Assembly (NCBI GenBank): GCA_017999835.1
Contig: JAGNLA010000004.1
Span: forward strand, 62,001-126,000
Length of the DNA: 64,000 nucleotides
Direction of reading: 5' to 3'
From: Caldisericia bacterium
GTDB taxonomy: Bacteria > Caldisericota > Caldisericia > JAAYUI01
The position numbers were made by a program, and so were the translations under genes. Below are positions 34,283 to 44,147 of the stretch, in pieces. The notes under the pieces are model-generated. The model saw nothing but the letters and a program-made list of their open reading frames with translations. It did not search any database and had not been told where the DNA came from. How positions within the stretch are numbered: position 1 is the first letter of the stretch; each line of letters begins with the position of its first letter.

Positions 34283-36805
34283 TTATCTGCCCCAAACAGT
34301 CACGACAACCGACTGTTGCTTTTCATAAGATATCGGAATGCCGTCAAACAATGGTCTCCCTTCCTTGTCAAAGTCTGACAGCTCAGAGTTGGTTGTGTCA
34401 AGAAGTCCATTGGATTCGATGATGAGTCCAAATCTGTTGGTGCCGTTTTTTAGAGCATCAAGAAACTTCTCTGTTGGTTTGAACTCTAATGTTACCTCGT
34501 CACCAGTGCCTGATTTTTTGATTCTTAAATCGGAATATGAATCTAAAAACACCTTTGGTGTGTTTGCGTTATCGCCCATGACCACAAGCCTGACTTTGCC
34601 TTCAAGCAGGGGAATATCCTGCCCTGAAGAAGTAACATCCAGTTCAAATGAAAAATTGCCTGTCCTTCTGAGAGAATAAGTTGGACAAGGCCTGTATTGA
34701 TATATGGAGTTGTCAATAGCTTCCACAAAACCATCTGTTGTGGTCATCGACACTTCCATGTTTCTCTGGTTGAAACTGGCTATTGTGGGATAGAGAAATA
34801 CTCTTCTCCCCATATCAACTACATAATTGCAGCATTTCACAACTGAGTTGTCTGTGACTATCTGAAAGTCTGTCAGGTTGTCGTAAAAATATTGGTCGAT
34901 ATCTTCTGGCACTGTGTATGTTTTTTTTGAATTTCCATTAAACGATGTTTCAAACAAGCTCTTCGAGGTGACATTTGTAGAAGGATCATAGGCATTGTCA
35001 TGTATTGTGAAAAAAGAGTTCTTAAGCATTCCAAGGTACTTGGGAAGTTTGTAATCTGTTTGTGGCAGTTTTCCATTCATGTCGAAGTTATAAAGAAAGT
35101 TGTCAAAATAAAGGTTATCTCTGATTTCGGTATTGATGTTGAAACAATTGTTTTGGTCTGTTAAGCTCGATACTAACTTGTTTTTATCAATATCTATAAC
35201 GTGAGTCACACATGTTGTGTCCAAAACTACACAAAACTTTTCGTTGGCAAGCATGGGTCTTGGTAAAGTCAGTAAACGTCGACCAACCTTCTCGGTAAAT
35301 TCAATTGTCTGTACCTGACCATCTGCAAGTGAGACAATGCTGAGAGATTTTCCTGTACAGTCTACAAGAAGCCTGTCGCCGACAACCGCCGAGGATAGCA
35401 TGCATTCTCCTCCCCAACCAGGCAATGAAAACTCCTTTATCTTCTTTCCGGTACGAGACAGAAGCTGGGGGGTTCCAAACAACTGGTTGTTCGGAACCCA
35501 TAAAATGCCTTGTTTTGTTGGTATCAGAGTTGTCATACTGGGATAATCATTGCTCAGCCTGAAATAGTCTTTTGGCTTTGAGATTATTGGAGACATTGAC
35601 CCAAACAGGGAAAGGTGCTCATAATTTCTGCCATTGGCATCTGTGCTCTCCCAATTCATGTACATCTGTCCTGCAAAGGATTGGAAAGAAATGATGCTTT
35701 GTCTTGGGATGCTCATCTCTTGCTTTCCTGTTTTCAACCCGATGCACATCTGTCTGTTTTGATTGTTTACAAATAGGTGCTTTCTGTCATCTGACAATCG
35801 CAAGCTCATGGCCCAACGGTTGCTTTCAAGAGTGTAGTAGGGTTTCTGTTCTCCTAATTTGGCAAGAAACATGACATGTCTAATCTTTATGTAATCATCT
35901 TTTCTCTCGTATTGCTCCTGTTGCCCGATCAAGGTTCCATTGACAACTGCAGCTATACTAAACAAAAGTTTGTTGGTAAGTTCATACCTCCCAAGTTCCT
36001 TGCCATCAAACATATCCCTTTTGACAATCTCATAATGTTGCATTTCCTGAAGTGTTTTGCCTTCTTCGTACTTCTCAAAATGATAAAGAGAGATCACATT
36101 ATTTCCGTCAAAACCCAGGAATTGCTCCTTCGGGTTGAGAGTCCACAAAAGCTTCATAAACCTTAGGTCTATTACCATGTTTGAAACTATGGCTATCCCA
36201 TTTTTGTATGGATAGGGTAAATTGTCGATTATTTCAGGATTATTATACTGCTTGATGTCGATGTCATTAACCAGCATCTTGAAATCCCAGGTATTGTCAC
36301 CTTCAAGGTCAACGACAAGCAAAACATCGTAATATTGATTGTCGTGACCGGGAACAGTCCGTTTGAATTTGCTTATGATGGCATAATGGTCAAAGATATT
36401 TATTGAACCGATAAAGTTTAAATATCTTATGGTTTTAGTAAGGTTGTTTCCTTTGTAGACCATTACTTTTTTGTTTTTCCAATCCTGAAAAACAGTATAT
36501 CCATTGATTTGCTTTGCATTCTGCCCCTGATAAAAGTATACATTGTTGGGTCTCCTACCCAACAACGAGAAATATTGCACACCAATCAAAGCTTCACTGA
36601 CCGGACTTTGCGATACTGCTGGTTTTCCATTTTCACCATAATCTCTGTTGCCCTGATAAACCCTTGCTGGGAGCATGGGTCTTGAAATGTCGGAGTTTTC
36701 GTAGTAGCCCCAACCATCATAACCTCTGCTTGGGTCAATATGGTCAGCAGTTGTAACAACTGACATCCCGACAACTGTACAAATTATTAAAATGCTCAGT
36801 TTCAT
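34283..36805 (-). CDS. Propeller array paralogue 5: secreted beta-propeller protein with conserved C-terminal tail
   Basis: The 840-residue protein has a signal peptide (MKLSILIICTVVGMSVVTTA), then beta-propeller-like units (GKELGRYELTNKLLFSIAAV, LSIVSLADGQVQTIEFTEKV). The C-terminal sandwich starts at CPTYSLRRTGNFSFELDVTS and ends in ESNGLLDTTNSELSDFDKEG ... VVTVWGR. AGGAGAAG precedes the start, which is 13 bp downstream of paralogue 4. A 160-bp gap separates it from paralogue 6, the longest spacer of the array. No catalytic motif was seen. Confidence 0.75.
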   Translation of the reverse strand: MKLSILIICTVVGMSVVTTADHIDPSRGYDGWGYYENSDISRPMLPARVYQGNRDYGENGKPAVSQSPVSEALIGVQYFSLLGRRPNNVYFYQGQNAKQINGYTVFQDWKNKKVMVYKGNNLTKTIRYLNFIGSINIFDHYAIISKFKRTVPGHDNQYYDVLLVVDLEGDNTWDFKMLVNDIDIKQYNNPEIIDNLPYPYKNGIAIVSNMVIDLRFMKLLWTLNPKEQFLGFDGNNVISLYHFEKYEEGKTLQEMQHYEIVKRDMFDGKELGRYELTNKLLFSIAAVVNGTLIGQQEQYERKDDYIKIRHVMFLAKLGEQKPYYTLESNRWAMSLRLSDDRKHLFVNNQNRQMCIGLKTGKQEMSIPRQSIISFQSFAGQMYMNWESTDANGRNYEHLSLFGSMSPIISKPKDYFRLSNDYPSMTTLIPTKQGILWVPNNQLFGTPQLLSRTGKKIKEFSLPGWGGECMLSSAVVGDRLLVDCTGKSLSIVSLADGQVQTIEFTEKVGRRLLTLPRPMLANEKFCVVLDTTCVTHVIDIDKNKLVSSLTDQNNCFNINTEIRDNLYFDNFLYNFDMNGKLPQTDYKLPKYLGMLKNSFFTIHDNAYDPSTNVTSKSLFETSFNGNSKKTYTVPEDIDQYFYDNLTDFQIVTDNSVVKCCNYVVDMGRRVFLYPTIASFNQRNMEVSMTTTDGFVEAIDNSIYQYRPCPTYSLRRTGNFSFELDVTSSGQDIPLLEGKVRLVVMGDNANTPKVFLDSYSDLRIKKSGTGDEVTLEFKPTEKFLDALKNGTNRFGLIIESNGLLDTTNSELSDFDKEGRPLFDGIPISYEKQQSVVVTVWGR
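34329..34423. repeat. 95-bp block, copy 2 (tail of paralogue 5)
   Basis: Partner of 31631-31725; about five mismatches in 95 bases. The lack of comparable identity elsewhere in the two genes points to local gene conversion or to strong constraint on the tail. Confidence 0.85.
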
Positions 36806-36818
36806 TGCACTTCTCCTG

Positions 36819-39251
36819 TCATTTTCCCCATTCAGTCACAACGACTGCTTTTTGCTTTTCCTGGTACAACGGGTTGCCTTCGAAGAGCGGCATTTCGTAG
36901 GATTGATCAACATTTTCAAGTGCTGATTTGGATGTGTCCATCATTGCGTTTGACTCAACATAAACCACGCAGTGGCCACTGGCAACGGCCTTGCCAAACT
37001 CGAGCTTCTCACCTCCACTACATGCAAAATCCATATCTTCGAACTCAATAACCTGCTCCTTGCCCATCAGATCAGCTATCCAGATTTTGCCTGATATTTC
37101 CTTTGCTGACAGATTCTCCAACACCAGACAGCCATCACCACGGTTAAGGGAGAACGTTGGGCAGGTTTCAAAAAATACTCGGTTTTTCGTATACCAGGTT
37201 TCATCCTGGCCAAGATCAATGGCCATCGTGGAAGACATGGTGTTGACTTCCTTTATGCTATCAGATGCAGAACCTATTCGAGGGAGACTGATTTTCTGGA
37301 TAAACTGACCGGCTGTGTCATAAATTGCCCCGGGACCGACAATCAAGCCGTCTTTGACAATATCTCCCATAATTTTGGACTTTGTAGGAAAGGTCTCAAA
37401 CTCGCCATCCCTGAATATGGCAAACTCCTTTTCACCTGAAAAATAGAGAGTATCATTATCTGCATCGATCAATGCAAGTTTCTCATACGGCGTGACTTCG
37501 CCTGTTTTCCGGTCAAGGATTCTGGATTGAAACGGAAAACCTGATCTAAACAAAATAAATCTGTTCCCTGCAAACTCTGGCCATGTAACACCTTCGGCAA
37601 TATCGTAGACTCCTTTTTCGCCAGTAACAAAGTTTTTTACTATAACGAGCTTTGTCTTGGATTGAGTAAAAAGCAATTCATTGTTCTGATCTCTTATAAA
37701 CATTGAATCTTCATCAACTTCTTGCTCATAAACAATTCGAATGGAGGTTTTATCAGATGTCATGACGATTAGCTTGCCATCAACCTTTGTGGCAAAATGC
37801 CAGTGACCGTTTGAAAGGAACGGGTACAAAAAACTGTCATACTTTATTGGTGGTTCCAATGTCTTGACCGTGCCATCAAGTTCATGCCTAATCACATTGA
37901 AAATGTGTTTGTAATCGTTTTGGACAACCTCGAGAACGCAGTCCAACTCGGTGTAGATTATTCCTTTTTGATCAGTTATGGTCACTTTTCTGTCAGGAAA
38001 CTGGGCATGGACAAGGTCTATCCAGTTCCTGCCATCAGTATAACCTGAGTTGGATATGACCCACTGACCGTCGCAGCTGCCCTTGGTCAACAACTCTGTG
38101 TTGTTGCGCTTCCAGAGTTTTCCAGTCTGGGTGTCGTAGCAGAAAATGTCAGACTTGTCCATGTAAACGATGTGCCTGCCGTTGTCTGTATAACCTTTGT
38201 AATCCAAATAGTCGAAGCCAACGACAGGGTGGGAAAAAACAACTTGTTTTGTGTTGATGTTGAGAATTTCGAATGAGTGACTTAAGACGTTTTGGTAGTA
38301 CACAAAACCATTGAAAGAACCATTAACCGAAGAGTAATTTTTTCGGTCATCCATAATAGGAATATCAGTCTCAACCTCTTTTATTAACTTATTGTTGGTC
38401 AAACTCCATTCCTGATAGAAAAATTTGTACTTATCATCTTTAGTTTGCATGTTATTCAGATAAAGAAACGATATTGTGTCATCCTGGATTCTGGCTCCAT
38501 ACAAATGAATATCTCCAAAATCAAAAACCAGCTTCCATGTTCTTGTGTCAAAAACACGACCAAACATGAAAAGATAGTCTCCGACAGACTTGTGTCCACC
38601 CATCCCATTGTTGTGCTTGAAAACAGTATTCAATACATTTTTGCCGCTATCCATCTCATAAAGCGAATAGGTGTAATTGTTATAAGCATTTATATAAACA
38701 TACCATTTCCCAACCCTGTAGATTATCGAATCCCCGTAACATGCCATGTGCCAAAGCTCACCCTCTACTCCAACTTTGTAGAATCTGTATATGTGGAAAT
38801 CGCTGTAGCTGGGCGTCTCTACGACAAAATAATATCCATCCGGGTATATCTCATCTACGCCGCATCCTGAGGAATAAAACCTTTTTTTGTCCGTGTTTTT
38901 GCATTCGAGGTTCCTGTTTGGCAGATACCGCTTGCCATCCTCAGCCTGGACGTAAGGAAAGTTGCCGCTTGGACCTTTGTTGGTTTCAGCTGATATGGAA
39001 TTTAGAATGTATGAGTTTGAAGAGGCAGGCAAGACAACATTGTCCATCTGCTTGCCGTCGCTGAGCGCAAAAACCTTCTTGCCGGCAAAACCATCCAGCT
39101 CGAGCCACTGATCGGTAATCTGGCTTACTTGGGTAAACATCCCTTCACGGCTTGCTGGCAACATCGGCATGTTTGGCGTTTGCGCCGACTGAGCCATACT
39201 AAACCCATACGATGAAGCTATCAAAACAACCACCAGCAATATCTTCTTCAT
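36819..39251 (-). CDS. Propeller array paralogue 4: secreted beta-propeller protein with conserved C-terminal tail
   Basis: The 810-residue protein starts at ATG 39251, in an ATGA overlap with paralogue 3; a TTG at 39263 lies inside the ribosome-binding region. The signal peptide is MKKILLVVVLIASSYGFSMA. Propeller-like units include the array-wide central blade NGRHIVYMDKSDIFCYDTQT. The terminal domain begins CPTFSLNRGDGCLVLENLSA and ends ESNAMMDTSKSALENVDQSY ... VVTEWGK. The GGGGTGG that codes for the Trp-Gly-Gly end of paralogue 3 doubles as its ribosome-binding site. Confidence 0.75.
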   Translation of the reverse strand: MKKILLVVVLIASSYGFSMAQSAQTPNMPMLPASREGMFTQVSQITDQWLELDGFAGKKVFALSDGKQMDNVVLPASSNSYILNSISAETNKGPSGNFPYVQAEDGKRYLPNRNLECKNTDKKRFYSSGCGVDEIYPDGYYFVVETPSYSDFHIYRFYKVGVEGELWHMACYGDSIIYRVGKWYVYINAYNNYTYSLYEMDSGKNVLNTVFKHNNGMGGHKSVGDYLFMFGRVFDTRTWKLVFDFGDIHLYGARIQDDTISFLYLNNMQTKDDKYKFFYQEWSLTNNKLIKEVETDIPIMDDRKNYSSVNGSFNGFVYYQNVLSHSFEILNINTKQVVFSHPVVGFDYLDYKGYTDNGRHIVYMDKSDIFCYDTQTGKLWKRNNTELLTKGSCDGQWVISNSGYTDGRNWIDLVHAQFPDRKVTITDQKGIIYTELDCVLEVVQNDYKHIFNVIRHELDGTVKTLEPPIKYDSFLYPFLSNGHWHFATKVDGKLIVMTSDKTSIRIVYEQEVDEDSMFIRDQNNELLFTQSKTKLVIVKNFVTGEKGVYDIAEGVTWPEFAGNRFILFRSGFPFQSRILDRKTGEVTPYEKLALIDADNDTLYFSGEKEFAIFRDGEFETFPTKSKIMGDIVKDGLIVGPGAIYDTAGQFIQKISLPRIGSASDSIKEVNTMSSTMAIDLGQDETWYTKNRVFFETCPTFSLNRGDGCLVLENLSAKEISGKIWIADLMGKEQVIEFEDMDFACSGGEKLEFGKAVASGHCVVYVESNAMMDTSKSALENVDQSYEMPLFEGNPLYQEKQKAVVVTEWGK

Positions 39252-41596
39252 TTTCCACCCCAATGTGTCATGCTAAATATTTCATTTGACTGTTCAATAT
39301 TTCGTCCGTTCCATAAAGGTTTGCCGAAGTCGTTTTGACCTTCCGACAGGCAGGATGAGTCAAGAAATCCATTGGATTTTACAACAACAAAACAGTCTTC
39401 ATTTTGAAAGTTGTTTGGTAAAATCAAACTTTTTCCAGACACCAAATCCAAATTTACCCCTTCATCCAGCCTTGCTACAAAATCCTCACCAGTGTCTTTT
39501 GCTACCCAAGCCCTTCCTTGCAGCTTGGCTGTTCCGGTATTGGAAAGTTCAAAACCCTTTTGTGTTTTTACTATTTTGTACAGAGCCGGTGTACCAAGCT
39601 GTACCGTGACAAGGCAGCGTTGACCATTCACATAACAAAGTTTCCCGGCAATCATTTTAATCTTGCCAAAATAATCGTTGTAAAGACTTTGTATTTTCCG
39701 TCCATTTGAATCGTACAGCCAATTATCATCGGCAAACAAGCCGCCAGCTGCCGATGTCGCTTTGCCATCAATCTTTGCCTCAGTGTACAAGTTTCCATTG
39801 ACAACACCAATTGCGCCTTCGTACGTGTAATGCACGGTCTCGCCTTCAACATCCAAAACCTTCAGGTCTCCACCCCTGACCATCTGACCGGTGAGGATGT
39901 GGGTGATAAATTGATGCTCCCCGCCTGGATTTTCTATCAGGAAACCGTCTTTTAGCCAAAAGTATGTTTTGGGTTTTACTTCCAAAACCCTGGTCACCTT
40001 GAGCTTAGAAATGTCGACAATGACAGCACGGGTGTCGCTTGTTCGCAAAGCCAGCCTGTCTTTGTCAACAGAAAAACTGAAGTTATCAGAGTCATTTGGT
40101 TGTGAGAAAACTTTCGTCCAAGTTGATTTGTCATATTTGTACAAAACAAAAGCCTTGTCTTCTTTCATCAAGGCAAAAACGTCGCTTTGGAATAAGAAAA
40201 GCTGAATCAGGTTCTCTCTTGTTTTCTCAATGACTGGAACAGTACGCTTGCTGCCATTCCATGAATATATTTCGAGCTTGCCGTCGTTCCAAAACACAGG
40301 GCGGTTGCTCAGCCAGTCAAACAAATAATAGAAAATGACCCCGCTGTCACCTGGCAATACATTCCATAGCTTTTCTTCCGGGTCAATTGGAATCTTGATG
40401 GATTTTAGAGGATTTGTCAGGCTAAAAACCCTTAAGGTTGCATTGTCAAACTTCTCTATATAGTAATCGTTGCCAATGCTGCGTTGACCCATTGGCTTGT
40501 CCATCCGCCAGGCAAGCTTTCGCTCAAGGGTATCAAAACAAACTATGCTGTTGCCGTGTGTTGAGACAATATACCTGTCGTTGTCGACATAATTCCGATA
40601 ACTAGAATAAGATAAAAATTCAGGTTCGAAAAAAACTGATTCACCGGTTTTTGGATCAACTATCTCAAATCCTGGTTCTTTAAAGGTTTGAAAATATGCC
40701 AGTCCACCTGCCATACCCCTAATGGTGTCAGCAGAACCATACCCATCCTTTTTGATTGGCAGTTCTTTGTAAAATACAAGGTGCTCACCTGTTTCAAGGT
40801 CTACCGCCCAAAATCTGTAGACATTATGCTCTTTGTCATTATACCATTCGTACAAAACGCCATTTACCATTTTCAACCCTACATTTTGTTCAGAAAAATC
40901 AGCCATAACTTCAAATGTCTTGAGGTTCAGAATCTTGTTGTTGCAAAATAGATAGTTCCCTTCAATATTGCGTATGTGATGAATCGGTTCGTCGAAAACA
41001 TGCTCCAGTTTTAAATAGGCTTTGTCAAAGAACAGTGCATTCTCCGGCGTGCTGATCACCAAAAACCTGTCGATTATCATCGCCCTGAAGATGGAACCCA
41101 TAAATCGTGCAGTTGTAAACTTTAGAATGACAGAACCTGTAACCGAATCGATTATTTTGACAGTATTGACTGATCTATTATGGTTTTCATCCACTTTCAG
41201 AAACCATCCGTCAGACATGTAGACCGGCTGAATGTTTTCCCTGCCAAGATATTGCCTGCCTCCAATGCTACTGAGAGCGTAGTTTTTGTTGTTTGTCTGA
41301 ATCCAGTTGTAGCTACCCCAACCTTTCCCAACCTTGAACAACCATTTCTCGACTGAGAGCCAGTCAATATCGTTTTCACCAATTTCTTTGCCGGTTGCCA
41401 CATCAAGGAATTTGGTTTCAAAGGAGTTGCCAAGCATGACGTATTTGTCGGTCACTTCCAACCTGTCATAACCGTAACTTTTTACACTTCCAAATGAAAA
41501 AGGCATTTGAACAGCTGTTTGCCCGTTGGCGCTAAAACCAACATTTGACCACAGCAAAACAACGACAATCCCTAACCCAAGCAACCGTACTCTCAT
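39248..41596 (-). CDS. Propeller array paralogue 3: secreted beta-propeller protein with conserved C-terminal tail
   Basis: The 782-residue protein has a signal peptide (MRVRLLGLGIVVVLLWSNVGFSA). The propeller part includes NDRYIVSTHGNSIVCFDTLE and KVLDVEGETVHYTYEGAIGV. The terminal domain has lost the CPT start (it reads GTPALYKIVKTQKGFELSNT) but keeps VKSNGFLDSSCLSEGQNDFG and ends THWGGK. GGTGGAGG precedes ATG 41596. It overlaps paralogue 4 as ATGA, the tightest junction of the array. Confidence 0.75.
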   Translation of the reverse strand: MRVRLLGLGIVVVLLWSNVGFSANGQTAVQMPFSFGSVKSYGYDRLEVTDKYVMLGNSFETKFLDVATGKEIGENDIDWLSVEKWLFKVGKGWGSYNWIQTNNKNYALSSIGGRQYLGRENIQPVYMSDGWFLKVDENHNRSVNTVKIIDSVTGSVILKFTTARFMGSIFRAMIIDRFLVISTPENALFFDKAYLKLEHVFDEPIHHIRNIEGNYLFCNNKILNLKTFEVMADFSEQNVGLKMVNGVLYEWYNDKEHNVYRFWAVDLETGEHLVFYKELPIKKDGYGSADTIRGMAGGLAYFQTFKEPGFEIVDPKTGESVFFEPEFLSYSSYRNYVDNDRYIVSTHGNSIVCFDTLERKLAWRMDKPMGQRSIGNDYYIEKFDNATLRVFSLTNPLKSIKIPIDPEEKLWNVLPGDSGVIFYYLFDWLSNRPVFWNDGKLEIYSWNGSKRTVPVIEKTRENLIQLFLFQSDVFALMKEDKAFVLYKYDKSTWTKVFSQPNDSDNFSFSVDKDRLALRTSDTRAVIVDISKLKVTRVLEVKPKTYFWLKDGFLIENPGGEHQFITHILTGQMVRGGDLKVLDVEGETVHYTYEGAIGVVNGNLYTEAKIDGKATSAAGGLFADDNWLYDSNGRKIQSLYNDYFGKIKMIAGKLCYVNGQRCLVTVQLGTPALYKIVKTQKGFELSNTGTAKLQGRAWVAKDTGEDFVARLDEGVNLDLVSGKSLILPNNFQNEDCFVVVKSNGFLDSSCLSEGQNDFGKPLWNGRNIEQSNEIFSMTHWGGK

Positions 41597-41669
41597 GACA
41601 AGCCTCCACCGAACTTCTATACAGGAAGTACCGAATGTCAGCAGAGTGGGTTCAGCTCAAAATTTGATA

Positions 41670-44075
41670 TTATTCCTGTGGTTTGTTCCACAGCGTCAGC
41701 GTCCAGGCTGTCCCGTCGTAATCAAGTTGTGAGCCTTCGTATGACATGTATGATCTTTGTTTTGGCGACACATCCATTTTGTCCATGTCCAAAAGTCCAT
41801 TGGCGTTTATGGCCAAGAGTTGCTGACTTGTTCCATCAAGCTTTGCCAGCTCAATGCTTTTGCCTGGTTCAACAGAAAAGGTGTGTTTTTGACCAAGCTT
41901 TACCACGGGGAAATCTTCAGTTGCGCTGCCAAGGCAAAAATATCCTGTTAGCTTTTCCTTGGCAGTATTATTGATGACTATCGAACCGTCAATGTTTTTC
42001 AGGGAATAGGTTTGGCATGGCTGCAACTGCGCCCTAACTATGCCGTGTGACAAATAATTTATGAATACCTTTTGATCCTTTGTCCAAATGCTTGAGTCAT
42101 GGTTTAGAGTCAACTGTTGGCAAAATTTACCGTCTGGAGTGTATAAAATCCCTCTGTAGAGGATCAGCCCATTGGCAATAGAAATTGTTTTATCGTCGTT
42201 GCCTTTGAATGGAATTTTGGTCTCAAGCTCTTCGGTTTTCCCGTCAAGACCAATCTTTGTAATCTTGTTATTTTGTATGGTCCAGAATTCACCATCATCA
42301 AAGCCGATGTAATTGCGGTGCAGCGACAAATCCAAGGTCTTTCCCAAAGCAAGGTCGATAACCAGAAAACCTCCTCGCTGATAATAATCAACTGCGAAGT
42401 TGCCAACAAAAACTATATTACCTAATCTAGGATGCCCGTCGATAATTTTGGTTTCGCCTGACTTGGCATCAAACACAAAGAGCTTGGTCTGGCTATGTCC
42501 AACAATGAATCTGTCGTTGGAAACAAAACCAAAATATCCATTTTCCAAATCCTGCACCATTTTCCAGGTTTTGCCTTCAAGCTTGTATAACTTTGATTGC
42601 TCCTTGGTATACGAGATCAGATATGAGGCACCTCCGGCGTCAAGACAGCAGTGGTATTGGATTTCTCCATTTGACTCCATAAAAACCGGCAATTCTTTTT
42701 CGGAGCCGTCAAAACCATATCTGAGCATCTGAATTGTGTTGCCAACTTTTTGCGAGATAATGATGCATTTTGGCATGGAAAACAGCTGCACGTTTGGTCT
42801 GTTTAGTTTTTCAACTGGTAGTATCAAATTCTTTTGAGGGTTGTTCATATCAAAGTACTTGACCATGTCAGAAGATAATGGTGAAAAATATAGATTATCT
42901 TCTTCGGCAGGTAAACAGTGAATTGAAACCTTCTTTTCCCAGACCATAGTATTAATTTCTGTATCATAACAATACATTGAGCCACCATCGGTGAAAACTA
43001 TCTGCTTGCCATTATCACAGGCATTGTAACCTCTCGATAATGGATTGAACTTTCTTTCGCACTGCAAAAGTCCTGACGAAAGCTGAACCAGCTCAAACTT
43101 GCCAGAAGCTCCGTTGAACATATAAGCAATTCCATTGACAACGCCATACAAACGGCCATCTGGCATAATGTATCCATCGTTTTGCCTATGACCCAGGGAT
43201 AGATTGTAAGTTTTTATCTTCCTGGTGGACAAATCATAGGAGTTGATAGTGTATTTTCCTACACCTTTTTCATCAATCTCCCATGTATAGCAAACATTGT
43301 CAGACAGGGACAAAACGGTTCTTGCTCCTCTGGCTTTGTATTTGACCTCAAGGGTTTTAAAGTCCAAAACAACATTCCAAAGCTGGACAAGGTTTCCAGA
43401 AATCCTTGGATAACTGGATCTGCCTTCGGCATCAAACATCAGTTCAAGTTTTCCGGTTTCAATGTCAACGATGTTGACTTTTGAGTTTATTCCTATAACC
43501 AGATGATTGTCAAAAACAGATAAACCTGGATAGACATTATAAACGTCTGTATTGAGAATGTCTGTATTGAAAGTGTATAGCTCCTTGCCGGAACCAGCTT
43601 TGAAAACAGTGACACTGGAGTATTCGTTCATTAAGTTGCCATTGTACCTTGCGCATATTCCGCGTCTGTAATCAAGAACTTGAATGTGACTGTTTTTACT
43701 GTCAGTGCCAATGGCATAAGAGTCCAAGCCGTCAGAATTGACCATGTAATATCTGTCTGCTGTTTCGAAATATGCATCTTTTGCTATCAGCCAATTTGGC
43801 GAAAGCGGATCATTGTCGATTGACATGTAATCCACTCTTTCTTCTGGGACAACGTCACCGCTTTCAAGATCAATGTACATGTTACCGCCAAAATCGCCCC
43901 TAAATACTGCATACTTGCTGTTAATATTGATACGATTCTTAATGTGGTTTGAAGAATCTGCTTTTATCAAAAAAGGCATGGCTGGTTTTGTGTCTGACGC
44001 CACTTGAATAGTTTTGTCCGGATATGACAGAGTAATCGCTAAAACAATTGCCAGTCCAATAATCATTTGCTTCAC
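41670..44075 (-). CDS. Propeller array paralogue 2: secreted beta-propeller protein with conserved C-terminal tail
   Basis: This is an 801-residue protein. GGAGG at 44079-44083 (minus strand) fits GTG 44075 rather than the GTG at 44087, giving the signal peptide MKQMIIGLAIVLAITLSYP. The propeller part has NGKQIVFTDGGSMYCYDTEI and FVFDAKSGETKIIDGHPRLG. The terminal domain starts CQTYSLKNIDGSIVINNTAK, and the tail is divergent (INANGLLDMDKMDVSPKQRS ... TLTLWNKPQE). Role unknown. The 73-bp gap to paralogue 3 shows no terminator. Confidence 0.73.
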   Translation of the reverse strand: MKQMIIGLAIVLAITLSYPDKTIQVASDTKPAMPFLIKADSSNHIKNRININSKYAVFRGDFGGNMYIDLESGDVVPEERVDYMSIDNDPLSPNWLIAKDAYFETADRYYMVNSDGLDSYAIGTDSKNSHIQVLDYRRGICARYNGNLMNEYSSVTVFKAGSGKELYTFNTDILNTDVYNVYPGLSVFDNHLVIGINSKVNIVDIETGKLELMFDAEGRSSYPRISGNLVQLWNVVLDFKTLEVKYKARGARTVLSLSDNVCYTWEIDEKGVGKYTINSYDLSTRKIKTYNLSLGHRQNDGYIMPDGRLYGVVNGIAYMFNGASGKFELVQLSSGLLQCERKFNPLSRGYNACDNGKQIVFTDGGSMYCYDTEINTMVWEKKVSIHCLPAEEDNLYFSPLSSDMVKYFDMNNPQKNLILPVEKLNRPNVQLFSMPKCIIISQKVGNTIQMLRYGFDGSEKELPVFMESNGEIQYHCCLDAGGASYLISYTKEQSKLYKLEGKTWKMVQDLENGYFGFVSNDRFIVGHSQTKLFVFDAKSGETKIIDGHPRLGNIVFVGNFAVDYYQRGGFLVIDLALGKTLDLSLHRNYIGFDDGEFWTIQNNKITKIGLDGKTEELETKIPFKGNDDKTISIANGLILYRGILYTPDGKFCQQLTLNHDSSIWTKDQKVFINYLSHGIVRAQLQPCQTYSLKNIDGSIVINNTAKEKLTGYFCLGSATEDFPVVKLGQKHTFSVEPGKSIELAKLDGTSQQLLAINANGLLDMDKMDVSPKQRSYMSYEGSQLDYDGTAWTLTLWNKPQE

Positions 44076-44147
44076 GGCAACCTCCACAAATATTGGTTCT
44101 CAGTCATAAATACAGCAATGGCAAACAACCGGTTCAGCAAGCCGGAC

